Source of the DNA: an uncultured Desulfobacter sp.
GTDB lineage: Bacteria > Desulfobacterota > Desulfobacteria > Desulfobacterales > Desulfobacteraceae
Length of the DNA stretch: 64,000 bases
Reading direction: 5' to 3'
Assembly: GCF_963677125.1 (NCBI RefSeq)
Contig: NZ_OY781882.1
Location: 3,728,501-3,792,500 of the forward strand
Part shown: positions 35,455 to 44,692 of the stretch, one piece after another
How positions within the stretch are numbered: position 1 is the stretch's first letter
How the letters are laid out: each line of letters begins with the position of its first letter
Made by a program: the position numbers and the translations under genes
Notes under the pieces: generated by a model
What the model was told of the DNA's origin: nothing
Database searches by the model: none
The model's input: only the letters and a program-made list of their open reading frames with translations

Positions 35455-36471
35455 TTATTTTGCGGTTCGCTTTACAATCAATTCTTTAATATCTTTAACA
35501 ATCTGGGCACCGGGCAGACCGCTTTCATTGGCCTTTTTGATCCAGTTTTCCGTAATAGGAGCAAGCTGCGCATTCCATTCGGCCTTTTTCTCCGGTGACA
35601 GGGTAATCACTTCCACCTGGTGTTCTTTTTGTGACCAGGCAATGGAATCGCTGACGTGCTGGTCCATGTATTCGCCGGTCCAGGCGGCCTGTTCTTCGAT
35701 CATGCCGTCCATGGCCTGTTTAACGGCATCCGGTAGTTTATTCCAAGCGCTTTTGTTCATAATCACGGCAAAGGGATAGATCACGGTGTCGGTGATGGTG
35801 ATGTATTTACAGATTTCAGCAAATTTAAGATCCTTCATCACCTCTAAAGAGGAGAAAACACCTTTGACCACGCCTTTCTGAAGTGCTTCGGGAGTGTCAG
35901 ACATGGGCATACCCACCTGGTTGGCACCCCAGGATTTAAGAATCTGGGCCGCACCGCCGGATGCGCGCAAATCCAGTCCCTTGATATCAGCAAGCTCGGC
36001 CACCGGCGCCTTGGACATGATGTTTGCAGGCGCCGTGACAAACATGGTCAACACCTTGACTTTATCAAAGGCCTTGGGTTGGTATTTGTTGTACAGATCC
36101 AGAAGCACAAGGCTGCCGATTTTGGCATCAGGAATTTCCAGGGGAAGGCTTGTGGCATTGGTTACGGTGAAACGTCCGGGCTGGTAAGCCATGCAGATAC
36201 AGCCGATGTCGGCCTGACCGTTAATAACCCCGTCTATCATGTCTTTGGCACCCAAAAGTGTACCGCCGGGAAAGGTGTTGATCTGTACAGCGCCGTCCGT
36301 GCGTTTTTCTATTTCGGTTTTCCATCTTTCCATCTGTACACAGGGAAAGGTAGGCGCAGGGGGAAAATTTGCATAATTTAAGCTGACCTTGGCCTGTGCC
36401 GTTACAGGGGTGATTCCGGAAACCAGGGCTACCGCTGCCAGAACACAGAAAAATAATGAGACTTTTTTCAT
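35455..36471 (-). CDS. dctP: TRAP transporter substrate-binding protein
   Basis: 338 residues. Signal peptide MKKVSLFFCVLAAVALVSG to about residue 27 (TAQA), then a DctP-type fold: FPGGTLLGAKDMIDGVINGQADIG, then KGLDLRASGGAAQILKSWGA (the Arg that usually binds a carboxylate), VVKGVFSSLEVMKDLKF and WNKLPDAVKQAMDG. Start at MKKVS with AAAGGAG 6 bases upstream; the frame continues 38 codons upstream, but that part is translated repeat sequence. The arginine fits an organic-acid ligand. Periplasmic. Confidence 0.92.
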   Translation of the reverse strand: MKKVSLFFCVLAAVALVSGITPVTAQAKVSLNYANFPPAPTFPCVQMERWKTEIEKRTDGAVQINTFPGGTLLGAKDMIDGVINGQADIGCICMAYQPGRFTVTNATSLPLEIPDAKIGSLVLLDLYNKYQPKAFDKVKVLTMFVTAPANIMSKAPVAELADIKGLDLRASGGAAQILKSWGANQVGMPMSDTPEALQKGVVKGVFSSLEVMKDLKFAEICKYITITDTVIYPFAVIMNKSAWNKLPDAVKQAMDGMIEEQAAWTGEYMDQHVSDSIAWSQKEHQVEVITLSPEKKAEWNAQLAPITENWIKKANESGLPGAQIVKDIKELIVKRTAK

Positions 36472-36511
36472 CTTAACTCCTTTGTCTTTCCCCGCAGGGA
36501 GTAAATTTAAT

Positions 36512-36593
36512 ATGAAAGTGCCAATAAGTTCCAAAATTACTTTCATGTGTTGTTGTGGGTTGAGCCGATATACAAAGTCGCCCATGGCCGTTA
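36512..36593. repeat. dispersed intergenic element, copy 4
   Basis: ATGAAAGTGCCAATAAGTT, CTTTCATGTGTTGTTGTGGG, TTGAGCCGATATACAAAGTC and CCATGGCCGTTA. Its left part is itself an inverted repeat (ATGAAAGT at 36512-36519 with ACTTTCAT at 36539-36546). The final TTA (36591-36593) is the paaK stop codon on the minus strand. Confidence 0.65.
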
Positions 36594-37880
36594 TTCGGAT
36601 GGACGGTTGTCAAACACCCGTTTGCTCTTCTTTTCCGTCCGGGGCAGATCGCCGTAACCCACAATTTCCACCCGGGATCTGACCAGCAATTTTTTACGGA
36701 TCCGGCCGGAGACCTGGTCGGCCAGACCGTTGTCTTCTCCTGCACCGGCACCATTGGTGCGCTCCACCCGGATGGTCATGTAATCCCGGCCGTCTGCATC
36801 CTGGTTCAGGTGAATCTGGTATTCGCTGCCCACCCCGCTAATGTCGCTTAAGATATGGTCAATCTGGCTGGGATAGATGTTTACGGCCCTGAAAATGAAC
36901 ATGTCATCCGTCCGGCCGGAAATTCTGGCATGCCTGGGAAAGGGGTTGCCGCAGGCACAGGGTCCAGGGATCAACCGGGTGACATCATGGGTCCGGTAAC
37001 GGATTAACGGGGTGCCCTGTTTTTTTAAGGTGGTGACCACCAGCTCGCCCTCTTTCCCGGCGGGCACAGGTTTCAATGTCACCGGGTCTATCACCTCAAA
37101 AATAAAATGATCGGCCCAGTAATGAATCCCTGCATGTTCCGTACAATCAAGGCCGGTACCTGGCCCGTACAGCTCGGTCATACCGTAAATATCATGAATA
37201 TGCTCGGCCCCGGTGATATCCTGGATGCGTTTTCGCATGGAGGCGCTGTGGCGTTCGGCCCCTAAAATAATGGTCTTTAATTTAATTTTGTCCGTGAGTT
37301 TGCGTTTTTCAATCTCTTCGGACATGAGCAGAGCCATGGACGCTGTGGAGCAAAATACCGTGGATTCAAGATCCAGCAGCATGTCAATGTGCATGTCCAC
37401 GTTGGCAGGACCTAATGGCACAGCCATGGCGCCCAAACGTTCGCACCCGTTTTGAAACCCGACACCAGCCGTCCAGAGCCCGTAGCCCACGGCAATCTGA
37501 ACCCGGTCCTGGTTGGTCACACCGGCCAGCTCATAACACCGGGCAAAGATGTTGGCCCAATTATCCACATCCTCTTTTGTGTAGCACAGAATCTTTCTTT
37601 TCCCTGTGGTGCCCGAAGAACCGTGGATGCGTACAATGTCGGACATGGGGACGGACCGCAAGGGAAAGGGATAGTCGTCAAGAAAGTCGTGCTTGTCGGT
37701 AAAGGGCAGGTTTCCCAGATCACCCAGACCTTTAACGTCTTGGGGTTTACAGCCTGCCTCTTCGAGCTTTTTTTGATAATAAGGACTATTATTATAGGCG
37801 TGGGACACAGTCCATTTCAGACCCTGGGCCTGAATATCTGCAATCTGATCGCCGGTTATATCTAAAGGGATAAAACTCAT
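36591..37880 (-). CDS. paaK: phenylacetate-CoA ligase
   Basis: 429 residues. Adenylate-forming enzyme: nucleotide loop IHGSSGTTGKRKI, adenine-site segment IYGMTELYGPG, and DVTRLIPGPCACGNPFPRHARISGR with the hinge GRTDDMFIFRAVNIYPSQI. It makes aryl-acetyl-CoA from arylacetate, ATP and CoA. Start at MSFIPL with AAGGTAAG upstream; the frame opens 13 codons earlier without similarity. iorB ends 4 bases upstream, so iorA-iorB-paaK is a unit. In that setting it can also reverse acyl-CoA formation (ATP recovery) after IorAB acts on arylpyruvates. Confidence 0.92.
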   Translation of the reverse strand: MSFIPLDITGDQIADIQAQGLKWTVSHAYNNSPYYQKKLEEAGCKPQDVKGLGDLGNLPFTDKHDFLDDYPFPLRSVPMSDIVRIHGSSGTTGKRKILCYTKEDVDNWANIFARCYELAGVTNQDRVQIAVGYGLWTAGVGFQNGCERLGAMAVPLGPANVDMHIDMLLDLESTVFCSTASMALLMSEEIEKRKLTDKIKLKTIILGAERHSASMRKRIQDITGAEHIHDIYGMTELYGPGTGLDCTEHAGIHYWADHFIFEVIDPVTLKPVPAGKEGELVVTTLKKQGTPLIRYRTHDVTRLIPGPCACGNPFPRHARISGRTDDMFIFRAVNIYPSQIDHILSDISGVGSEYQIHLNQDADGRDYMTIRVERTNGAGAGEDNGLADQVSGRIRKKLLVRSRVEIVGYGDLPRTEKKSKRVFDNRPSE

Positions 37881-37884
37881 TGAC

Positions 37885-38433
37885 TTACCTTTTTTCATAT
37901 AGTTGCATGCCTGACTCAAGCAGGCTTAATACATTTTGGGCCACCGCAGGTTTTGCCTGGAACTTCTCCTTGATCATGCGGGCAAGGCTGTCCGGGTTGA
38001 AGAGCTTAGCATCCTCTTTCATGGCGCCCAGGAAAAAGCCGAGCATGGCAACGTTTTCACTGCGTACATTGCCTGCCGCCTGGGCCAGGGCAGCAGCGTC
38101 CCCGGAAAACACCCGGTATTTGTCATCTTCTATAGGATCAGGGCTGTTCACCACGGCCAGGCCGCCGGGTTTAAGAAAATAGGAATGATGGGCAAAGCTT
38201 TCGGCTTTCAATGCAATTAAGGCGTCGGCCGTGGCAGGCCGGATCAGCGGCCCTGAAAAGTCACCGATCTTTAGATAAGAGATGACATTGCCACCCCGCT
38301 GGGCCATACCATGGGTCTCGGAAGTGAGTACAGGCAGGTTATCTGCCATGGCCGCCCCTGCCAGCAGTTTTGTGATAAAAAGAACGCCCTGGCCGCCCAA
38401 ACCTGAAATGATAATCTGATGATTATTTGACAT
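37885..38433 (-). CDS. iorB: indolepyruvate:ferredoxin oxidoreductase beta subunit
   Basis: 182 residues. A 2-oxoacid:ferredoxin oxidoreductase gamma-type domain: IIISGLGGQGVLFITKLLAGAA at the start (CoA/gamma domain motif GxGGQG) and ETHGMAQRGGNVISYLKIG. Pairs with IorA to oxidise aryl pyruvates to aryl-acetyl-CoA with reduction of ferredoxin. AGGAG 8 bases upstream; 5 bases after iorA and 4 before paaK. Confidence 0.93.
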   Translation of the reverse strand: MSNNHQIIISGLGGQGVLFITKLLAGAAMADNLPVLTSETHGMAQRGGNVISYLKIGDFSGPLIRPATADALIALKAESFAHHSYFLKPGGLAVVNSPDPIEDDKYRVFSGDAAALAQAAGNVRSENVAMLGFFLGAMKEDAKLFNPDSLARMIKEKFQAKPAVAQNVLSLLESGMQLYEKR

Positions 38434-38438
38434 GATCT

Positions 38439-40253
38439 TTACTCCTGGTTTTCAAGTACAAGTGCACCCTTGGGGCAGACACATGAACAGACCGCGCACC
38501 CGGTACAAAGCCCTGCGTCAATGCAGACCTGTTCCGTCTCGTTGTCCATACTAAGGGCCGGGCATTCAAACTGGCTTACACAATATCCGCAGCCGTCACA
38601 GACATCCTTATTTACAGTTACCTTTTTAAAGGAGGCAGAAAGTTCGGCCTTGTCCATGTCAAGCAGGCAAGGATGTTCGGCGATGACCACCGCCGGTCCG
38701 TTCTCTTTGCAATAAGCGTTTGCCTCTTTTAGAATGTCGATAAATCCCGGCAGATCATACGGGTCTGCGGTTTTAATGAAATTGACCCCGCAACCTTTGA
38801 CAATGTCAGGGATACTCACGGCAACACACGGATCGCCTGACGCATCCCGGCCCGTGGCCGGTGTCGGCTGGTGGCCGGTCATGGCCGTGGTACGGTTGTC
38901 CAAAATCACCAGAACGTAAGGGATTTTTTTGGTAACGGTTTCGATCAACCCGGTAATACCGGAATGGAAAAAGGTGGAGTCACCGATGGTGGAAAAAACA
39001 GGCGGTTGCTTTTTGTTTTTGGCATAGGCAATGGTGAATCCTGCGGCCTGGCTGATGCCGGCCCCCATGCAGGTGACCGTATCCACGGCCCCTAAGTTGC
39101 AGCCCAGTGTGTAGCATCCGATGTCGCTGGTAAAAATGCCTTTGGGGGCAACCTTTTTAATAGCATAGAAACTTGCCCGGTGGGGACAGCCTGCACACAA
39201 AGTGGGACGCCGCCCGGGCAGCGCAGTGACTTGCGGGGCCTGATAATCCACCCCGGCAAAGGCACAGATCCGTTCTTCAACATTTTCGGGCAATAGTTCG
39301 CCTGCCGGAGAGATAAAGCCCGTGTTTTTGCCTTTAACCCGTTTTTTGTCTGCCAGCTGCATCTCAATAATGCCCCAGGTCTCTTCCAGCACCAGAATCT
39401 CATCATAGGCATCCATTTCACTGATAAACGATTCGTGCAGCGGAAAGGGTTGAACCACCTGGTATACAGGAATATCCAGATGTCGTTCTTTAATAATGTC
39501 CCTGGCATTGGCCGCTGCCACACCGGCCACGACAATGGCCGGCCCACCATCTTTGGGCGTGCCGGACACTAATTTGGGACGGGTGGGTTCATAGTCTGCG
39601 ATTTTGGCAAGCTTGGCTTCCAGCTCTTTGTGGAGTTGAAGGCGAAACTTCGGGGTTGCCGCCCATCTGCCCGGATTTTTCTCAAAGGCGGCCTGCCGCC
39701 ACTCAATCTCAACTTTTTCCACATCCATGCTCTGGCGGGAGTGACACACCCGGGTGGTAGGCCGCAGCATCACCGGAAGCTCAAAAGCTTCGGAGAGTTC
39801 AAAACCAATACCGGCAAGTTCGGCGGCCTGGGCCGGGGAATCGGGATCCAATACCGGCAATTTGGCCATGACCGCCATCAGTCGCGAATCCTGTTCGGTC
39901 TGGGAGGAATGGGGGCCGGGATCATCGGCGCTGATCACCAGAAAACCGCCTTTCACGCCCAAATACACGGAACTCATCAAAGGATCGGCCGCCACATTCA
40001 AGCCAACCTGTTTCATGGCAACTGCTGTTCTAAGCCCTGCTTGGGCGCCTGCATAAGCCGTTTCAAATGCCACTTTCTCATTCACGGCCCACTGGGCATG
40101 AATATCCAGGTCCATCTCTTTTTTAAAGGAAACAACTGCGGACAGAATTTCCGAAGAAGGGGTGCCGGGGTAAGCGCAGGCCATCTGGCAGCCGTTTTTC
40201 AGCAAACCATAGGCCAAAGCTTCGTTTCCCAGCATCAGTCGTTTTGTATCCAT
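38439..40253 (-). CDS. iorA: indolepyruvate:ferredoxin oxidoreductase alpha subunit
   Basis: 604 residues. Thiamine-diphosphate enzyme: N-terminal pyrimidine-binding part (LMLGNEALAYGLLKNGCQMACAYPGTPSSEI) and TPP part TLCAGCPHRASFYAIKK with SDIGCYTLG and GDSTFFHSGI (GDG-like). At the C-terminus are two ferredoxin motifs, CDGCGYCVSQFEC and CTGCAVCSCVC, for two [4Fe-4S] clusters; the first lacks the usual fourth Cys-Pro spacing. Start at MDTKRL. Substrates are indolepyruvate, phenylpyruvate or hydroxyphenylpyruvate from amino-acid transamination. Operon iorA-iorB-paaK. Confidence 0.93.
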   Translation of the reverse strand: MDTKRLMLGNEALAYGLLKNGCQMACAYPGTPSSEILSAVVSFKKEMDLDIHAQWAVNEKVAFETAYAGAQAGLRTAVAMKQVGLNVAADPLMSSVYLGVKGGFLVISADDPGPHSSQTEQDSRLMAVMAKLPVLDPDSPAQAAELAGIGFELSEAFELPVMLRPTTRVCHSRQSMDVEKVEIEWRQAAFEKNPGRWAATPKFRLQLHKELEAKLAKIADYEPTRPKLVSGTPKDGGPAIVVAGVAAANARDIIKERHLDIPVYQVVQPFPLHESFISEMDAYDEILVLEETWGIIEMQLADKKRVKGKNTGFISPAGELLPENVEERICAFAGVDYQAPQVTALPGRRPTLCAGCPHRASFYAIKKVAPKGIFTSDIGCYTLGCNLGAVDTVTCMGAGISQAAGFTIAYAKNKKQPPVFSTIGDSTFFHSGITGLIETVTKKIPYVLVILDNRTTAMTGHQPTPATGRDASGDPCVAVSIPDIVKGCGVNFIKTADPYDLPGFIDILKEANAYCKENGPAVVIAEHPCLLDMDKAELSASFKKVTVNKDVCDGCGYCVSQFECPALSMDNETEQVCIDAGLCTGCAVCSCVCPKGALVLENQE

Positions 40254-40819
40254 ATTATATCTAACCTCAAATGGTTTTATCGTATGTTTCTGCGGACAGC
40301 AACATGCCAAAAATTCAAATAAAAATCAATTTATTTGTTGGAATTGTTGGACGTTAACCCCACCAGTGCATGACCCGGCAAGGGAGTTGCGTGGAACATG
40401 GGTTACACGGTCATAATATCCCCCCCTAAGCCATATTTATTTTCGACTCAATACATCGGCCCCGATATAATTACCCTTCACCCCGGCCGACATAAAGCCC
40501 CATACACAAAATAAATTATAGTGTTATAATAAAATGTTATTTTTTTATGAGCACCGCCTATCGCCGCTTATATCCGATATAAATATCAATATTACCACCC
40601 TAAACTAATCCTAACATAAAAAATGTATATCGAACTCTATACATTTTTTTCTTGACCTTGTAAGAGATAGCTTGTAACTAATGCGCTGTTGAAAAAATTA
40701 ATCAAAAATTAAAATTACAATTGCGTTTATTAATATGGAGTTTTTAAATTCCAAATCAGACACAACGGCGGATGGAAAGAGAAAAACCGATCCGCTAACC
40801 CAAAATTAAGGAGAATATC
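40254..40819. other. AT-rich divergent promoter region, iorA versus methyltransferase
   Basis: 566 bases without a gene. Contains the inverted repeat at 40618-40649. A weak -35/-10 pair, TTGACC (40652-40657) and TAACTA (40675-40680), lies right beside it. The remainder shows nothing I can name. Confidence 0.5.
40618..40649. promoter_or_regulatory. 12-bp inverted repeat, candidate operator
   Basis: AAAAAATGTATA (40618-40629) and TATACATTTTTT (40638-40649) are exact inverted repeats around TCGAACTC. Between two divergent genes a terminator has little purpose, so a regulator-binding site is likelier. TGTATA-N8-TATACA is reminiscent of the TGTAAA-N6-TTTACA shape of TyrR boxes but differs in spacing; the link to aromatic amino-acid genes is suggestive only. 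Confidence 0.45.
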
Positions 40820-41467
40820 TTGGCACTACAAAAAGAAACACTGGGCAATGACAAATGGTTTGCAGATGGTAGTCAGGAAAGTACCGAGGTTGAAGAATAT
40901 TACAACACTTGGGGCAAAGACTACGAAGATTCAGTAAAAAGCTGGGATTATGACGCACCGGAAACAGCTGCGGCACTACTGAATGAATACAAGCAGGTTG
41001 ACGGCACCGTATGTGATGCCGGATGCGGCAGCGGACTGACCGGCGAAGCACTGAATGCCGCCGGGTTTAAAAGCATTATCGGTTTTGACTTAAGCCCCGA
41101 TTTTGCCGCCGTTGCAAAAGACAAAGGCGTGTATGAAGATGTACACATTGTCAACATGCATGAAAAACCCTTCCGTTATGAGGACGGCCAGTTTGCCAAT
41201 CTGATCTGCATTGGCACACTCACCTACATTGATGATGTGCCCGCGGTTGTTCGCGAGTTTGCCCGGATTACCAAACCCGGCGGCATGGTGATTTTTTCCC
41301 ATCGTACGGATATGATTGATGCCGAATTTACCGGAAAACTTGAGGCCATTAAGGCCGACAAGGTCCTGGAAGAAGTTCTGGTCTCTGAGCCGAAACCATA
41401 TCTACCTGGAAACAAAGACTTTTCTGACAAAATACAGATTGTTTACTACGCATACCGCGTATTGTAA
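40820..41467 (+). CDS. class I SAM-dependent methyltransferase
   Basis: 215 residues. Rossmann-type methyltransferase with motif I VCDAGCGSGLTGEAL, the acidic end of strand 2 (IIGFDLSPDF) and motif II/post-I region LICIGTLTYIDDVP. It has no membrane segment. Begins with TTG at 40820 (MALQKE), with AAGGAG 7 bases upstream; no ATG fits better. Similar to small ubiquinone/menaquinone-type methyltransferases, but the substrate is unknown. It precedes the liv genes by 156 bases, separated by a hairpin, so cotranscription is uncertain. Confidence 0.8.
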   Translation: MALQKETLGNDKWFADGSQESTEVEEYYNTWGKDYEDSVKSWDYDAPETAAALLNEYKQVDGTVCDAGCGSGLTGEALNAAGFKSIIGFDLSPDFAAVAKDKGVYEDVHIVNMHEKPFRYEDGQFANLICIGTLTYIDDVPAVVREFARITKPGGMVIFSHRTDMIDAEFTGKLEAIKADKVLEEVLVSEPKPYLPGNKDFSDKIQIVYYAYRVL

Positions 41468-41509
41468 ACCGCCCGCCAGAACAAGGACGTTGCCACGACG
41501 TCTTCAGTC

Positions 41510-41540
41510 CTGGGACCGGCGGTTGAACTGCCGGACCCAG
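41510..41540. other. GC-rich hairpin between methyltransferase and livK
   Basis: CTGGGACCGGC (41510-41520) and GCCGGACCCAG (41530-41540) pair with one A-A mismatch in 11 bp. It could be an attenuator, a weak terminator or a processing site; no U-run follows. Confidence 0.4.
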
Positions 41541-41623
41541 GGGCGTTCGCGCGGCCGGCGCAGCTTTTAATGCCGTTGCCGGACAACCAACTTTTGCCAA
41601 ACTTTTTACCAGGAGGGTTTTAG

Positions 41624-42811
41624 ATGAAAAAATTTATCACTATCTCATTAAGTATTATGATCGCTGCAATGTTCCTTGCACCCTATCCGGTGTGTGCCCA
41701 AAAGCCTGTTAAGATCGGTGTGCTGGTACCCCTTACCGGAATTGCCGCCCAGGGCGGACTGGAAATGAAGTATGGCATTGAAATGGCTGCCCGGGAAAAA
41801 GGAACGGTGCTTGGAAAACCCATTAAGCTGCTGGTTGAAGATACCCAGGTGAAACCGCCCATCGCAGTTTCAAAGGCGGAAAAACTGGTTTACAAAGATG
41901 ACTGCAAGGCATTGATCGGTGTTTTATCCAGTGGCGTGGGTCTTGCCCTTGCCAAAAACATCAACAAACTGAATGTCCCCTTTCTAAGCACCCATGTCAT
42001 GACCACCAAATTTTATGGTCTTCACCCCATGGTTTTCAGATCCGGACAGCTGGCCAATGACCAGACAGCCGTCGGCAACATCAAGGGAATCCTGGCACGG
42101 CCCGACCTGAAAGACCGAACCTATTACGTCCTTGTCCACGATTATTCCTGGGGCCATGATGCCGGGGAAAGATTTATCGCACTGGCCAAAGAGAACGGCA
42201 TTAAAATTTATAATGAAAAATATGACAAAGCCCCCATCAAGACAAAGGACTGGTCATCTTATATCAGTAAAATCAAAGCATCCGGCGCAGATGGCGTATA
42301 CATGGCCTTTATCACCAACGTAATTCCGATTTTTGCTAAACAGGCCTCTGATTTCGGCCTACAGGACAAAGTGAAACTGGTTTCCGCGGCAGCGCCCGGC
42401 CCCTTGGAGCTGGAAGCCGGAGGAACAGCTTGCCACGGTATTTTCGGCGTATCGGACTGGTCCTGGGATGTCAACAATCCGGCCTCCGACGACTGGGAGA
42501 TGCGGTTCTGGAACGAATATAAGACCACCCCATCGGATGCGGCCGTCCACAGCTATGTGGGCGCCATGAACCTGTTTAACGCCATTGAGAAAGCCGGAAG
42601 TACCGATGCCAAGGCCATTGCGTCAGCCCTCAAAGGGATCAGTTACGACGGCCCCTACGGAACGGTCCGGATTTCCGCAAAAGACAACTGCATGCGCAAT
42701 GACGCCGTTCTGACGGAAACCATGGCCGCACCGGAAAATCCTTTTGGCGCCAAGGTATATATGAAAGTACTTCATACATTCCCTGCAGCCGAGCTTGGCC
42801 CACCTGAGTAA
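41624..42811 (+). CDS. livK: ABC transporter substrate-binding protein, branched-chain amino-acid type
   Basis: 395 residues. Signal peptide MKKFITISLSIMIAAMFLA... to about Ala25 (VCAQ), then a type I periplasmic-binding fold (PVKIGVLVPLTGIAAQGGLEMKYGIEMAAREKG, ALIGVLSSGVGLALAKN). GDCK-like cysteines are few. It starts with AGGAGGG 7 bases upstream. First gene of livKHMGF. The Liv family takes leucine, isoleucine and valine, but many anaerobe members bind aromatic or amide ligands; the neighbouring iorAB-paaK genes make aryl substrates possible. Confidence 0.9.
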   Translation: MKKFITISLSIMIAAMFLAPYPVCAQKPVKIGVLVPLTGIAAQGGLEMKYGIEMAAREKGTVLGKPIKLLVEDTQVKPPIAVSKAEKLVYKDDCKALIGVLSSGVGLALAKNINKLNVPFLSTHVMTTKFYGLHPMVFRSGQLANDQTAVGNIKGILARPDLKDRTYYVLVHDYSWGHDAGERFIALAKENGIKIYNEKYDKAPIKTKDWSSYISKIKASGADGVYMAFITNVIPIFAKQASDFGLQDKVKLVSAAAPGPLELEAGGTACHGIFGVSDWSWDVNNPASDDWEMRFWNEYKTTPSDAAVHSYVGAMNLFNAIEKAGSTDAKAIASALKGISYDGPYGTVRISAKDNCMRNDAVLTETMAAPENPFGAKVYMKVLHTFPAAELGPPE

Positions 42812-42816
42812 AAATT

Positions 42817-43695
42817 ATGAGCGGAACACTGAGCATTATAGTCGACCTTACATTGAACAGCCTTGTTCTTGGCGGCGTGTTTCTCATAGTAGCCATCGGT
42901 TTGAACATCATTTACGGGCTGAGCCGCATCATGAATATGGCCCACGGTGCCTTGTACGCCGTGGGCGCTTACACAGGTTTCACGCTTGTGGCAGCGGGGG
43001 TGAACTTTTTCGCAGCACTGTTAATTGCCCCCCTCATCGTAGGGGGGATCGGGCTGATCATCGAACGGACCATCATTGCGCCCATGCGGAAAAGATCCAT
43101 GGTATACACTTTGATCCTGACCTATGGACTGATGTTTTTTCTTGACGGCTCAATCAAATACATCTGGGGGAACGAACCCCGCTTCATTGAGCTGCCTCAA
43201 TTCATGCAGGGGACCCTGCCCATACTCGGTACGGACTACCCGGTTTTCAGACTGGTGACCCTGCTGCTGATTATACTCATCATGGGCGCTTTAATGCTGT
43301 TTTTAAACAAGACAAAAATCGGGATTATTCTCAGGGCCTCCAGCACAATCCCCGAAATGGTCTCCTGTCTTGGAGTGAACATGCACTATGTGCATATCGG
43401 TGCATTTCTTCTTGGATGCGTCATGGCCGCACTGGCAGGGATTATTGCAGGTCCGTTGACCACCATTGATCCGCTGATGGGCGGAGAAATGCTGATCAGT
43501 TCTTTTGTGGTCATTGTTATCGGCGGTCTTGGAAGTCTTCGCGGCGCAGTCATTGCCGCTTTGTTGATCGGGGCCGTCCAGACGCTGGCTGAATTTTTTA
43601 TCACAGACCTGGCAATGGTAATCGTATACATCCTCATGGCGGTGATTCTTGCCTTCATGCCCCGGGGGCTCCTTGGAGAGGGAAAGTTTGAATAA
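42817..43695 (+). CDS. livH: ABC transporter permease, LivH family
   Basis: 292 residues, about eight hydrophobic segments, with the LivH pattern NSLVLGGVFLIVAIGLNIIYG--RIMNMAHGALYAVGAYTG near the start and the EAA-like GVNMHYVHIGAFLLGCVMAALAG near the C-terminus. Begins 5 bases after livK; its stop overlaps the livM start. Confidence 0.92.
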   Translation: MSGTLSIIVDLTLNSLVLGGVFLIVAIGLNIIYGLSRIMNMAHGALYAVGAYTGFTLVAAGVNFFAALLIAPLIVGGIGLIIERTIIAPMRKRSMVYTLILTYGLMFFLDGSIKYIWGNEPRFIELPQFMQGTLPILGTDYPVFRLVTLLLIILIMGALMLFLNKTKIGIILRASSTIPEMVSCLGVNMHYVHIGAFLLGCVMAALAGIIAGPLTTIDPLMGGEMLISSFVVIVIGGLGSLRGAVIAALLIGAVQTLAEFFITDLAMVIVYILMAVILAFMPRGLLGEGKFE

Positions 43696-44690
43696 TGGAT
43701 CGTACAACAACCATACCCGGCATAAAATCGGGGTTTCATCCCCTAAAGATAGTTTTTATTGTTATCCTTATTTCGGGCCTGGCCGCGTTTCCGTTTGTCT
43801 CCGGAAACCGGTTTTACATCAGCCTGATCACTGAAATGATGATATTCGGGCTACTGGCCATGAGCCTGGACGTGCTTTTAGGCTATACCGGCTTGTTGTC
43901 GTTCATGCACAACGCCTATCTGGGCATCAGCGCCTATGCGGTGGGACTGTTCTTAATCCATGTCTCCCCGGAATCCTTCTGGCTTGCCTGCTTGGCCGGC
44001 ATTGCCCTTACCTGTGTTGTGGCAGTACCCGTGGGATGGGTCCAGGTCAGGACCGGGGGGCTGACCTTTGCCTTGCTGACCCTGGCATTCGGCATGATGT
44101 TTCATACCATTGTATGGAAATGGTATGATGTGACCGGCGGGGATGACGGATTAATGGGGATGCCCAATCCGGATATCAGCCTGTTCGGCATCACCATCGG
44201 AAATTCCGGGGACCCGATAGTGATTTACATGTTCACACTGGTCATTGTCGCCTTATGTTTTTTCCTCACCCGCAGAATCATCAATTCACCGTTTGGCGCG
44301 GTGCTTGAAGCCATTCGTGAAAATGAGAGCCGGGCCGCCTTTATCGGTATCAATGTTAGAAAATACAAACTGCTGGGCTGGTTGCTGGCCTGCCTGCTCG
44401 CCGGTATCTCAGGGGCCTTGTTTATCCTGTATAAAGGCTATATCGGGCCCTCCACCATGAGCGTCTTTGCCGGAGCCGGTGTGCTTATGATGGTCCTTTT
44501 GGGCGGCATGGGGTCACTTTGGGGACCTCTGGCCGGTGCGGCCATCTTTATTTACATCCAGGATTATATCAGTACGATGACAGAGCATTGGGAAATTTTT
44601 CTCGGGCTTGTGGTCATTTTTCTTGTCTTGTTTCTGCCGACCGGATTTGCCGGCCTGACGGATCATATCAGACGATTGAGAAAGGAGTAA
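43695..44690 (+). CDS. livM: ABC transporter permease, LivM family
   Basis: 331 residues, 8-10 hydrophobic segments. LivM signatures: LLAMSLDVLLGYTGLLSFMHNAYLGISAYAVG and the cytoplasmic loop ENESRAAFIGINVRKYKLLGWLLACLLAGISGALF. Starts on the final bases of livH (ATAATG) and is followed by livG after 2 bases. Confidence 0.92.
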   Translation: MDRTTTIPGIKSGFHPLKIVFIVILISGLAAFPFVSGNRFYISLITEMMIFGLLAMSLDVLLGYTGLLSFMHNAYLGISAYAVGLFLIHVSPESFWLACLAGIALTCVVAVPVGWVQVRTGGLTFALLTLAFGMMFHTIVWKWYDVTGGDDGLMGMPNPDISLFGITIGNSGDPIVIYMFTLVIVALCFFLTRRIINSPFGAVLEAIRENESRAAFIGINVRKYKLLGWLLACLLAGISGALFILYKGYIGPSTMSVFAGAGVLMMVLLGGMGSLWGPLAGAAIFIYIQDYISTMTEHWEIFLGLVVIFLVLFLPTGFAGLTDHIRRLRKE

Positions 44691-44692
44691 CG

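Noticed and set aside
36472..36585. 38-codon upstream extension of DctP
   Set aside because: It is translated dispersed-repeat sequence; the signal peptide and ribosome site fit the ATG at 36471.
41468..41623. Riboswitch upstream of livK
   Set aside because: Only a single mismatched hairpin is visible; no known aptamer pattern.
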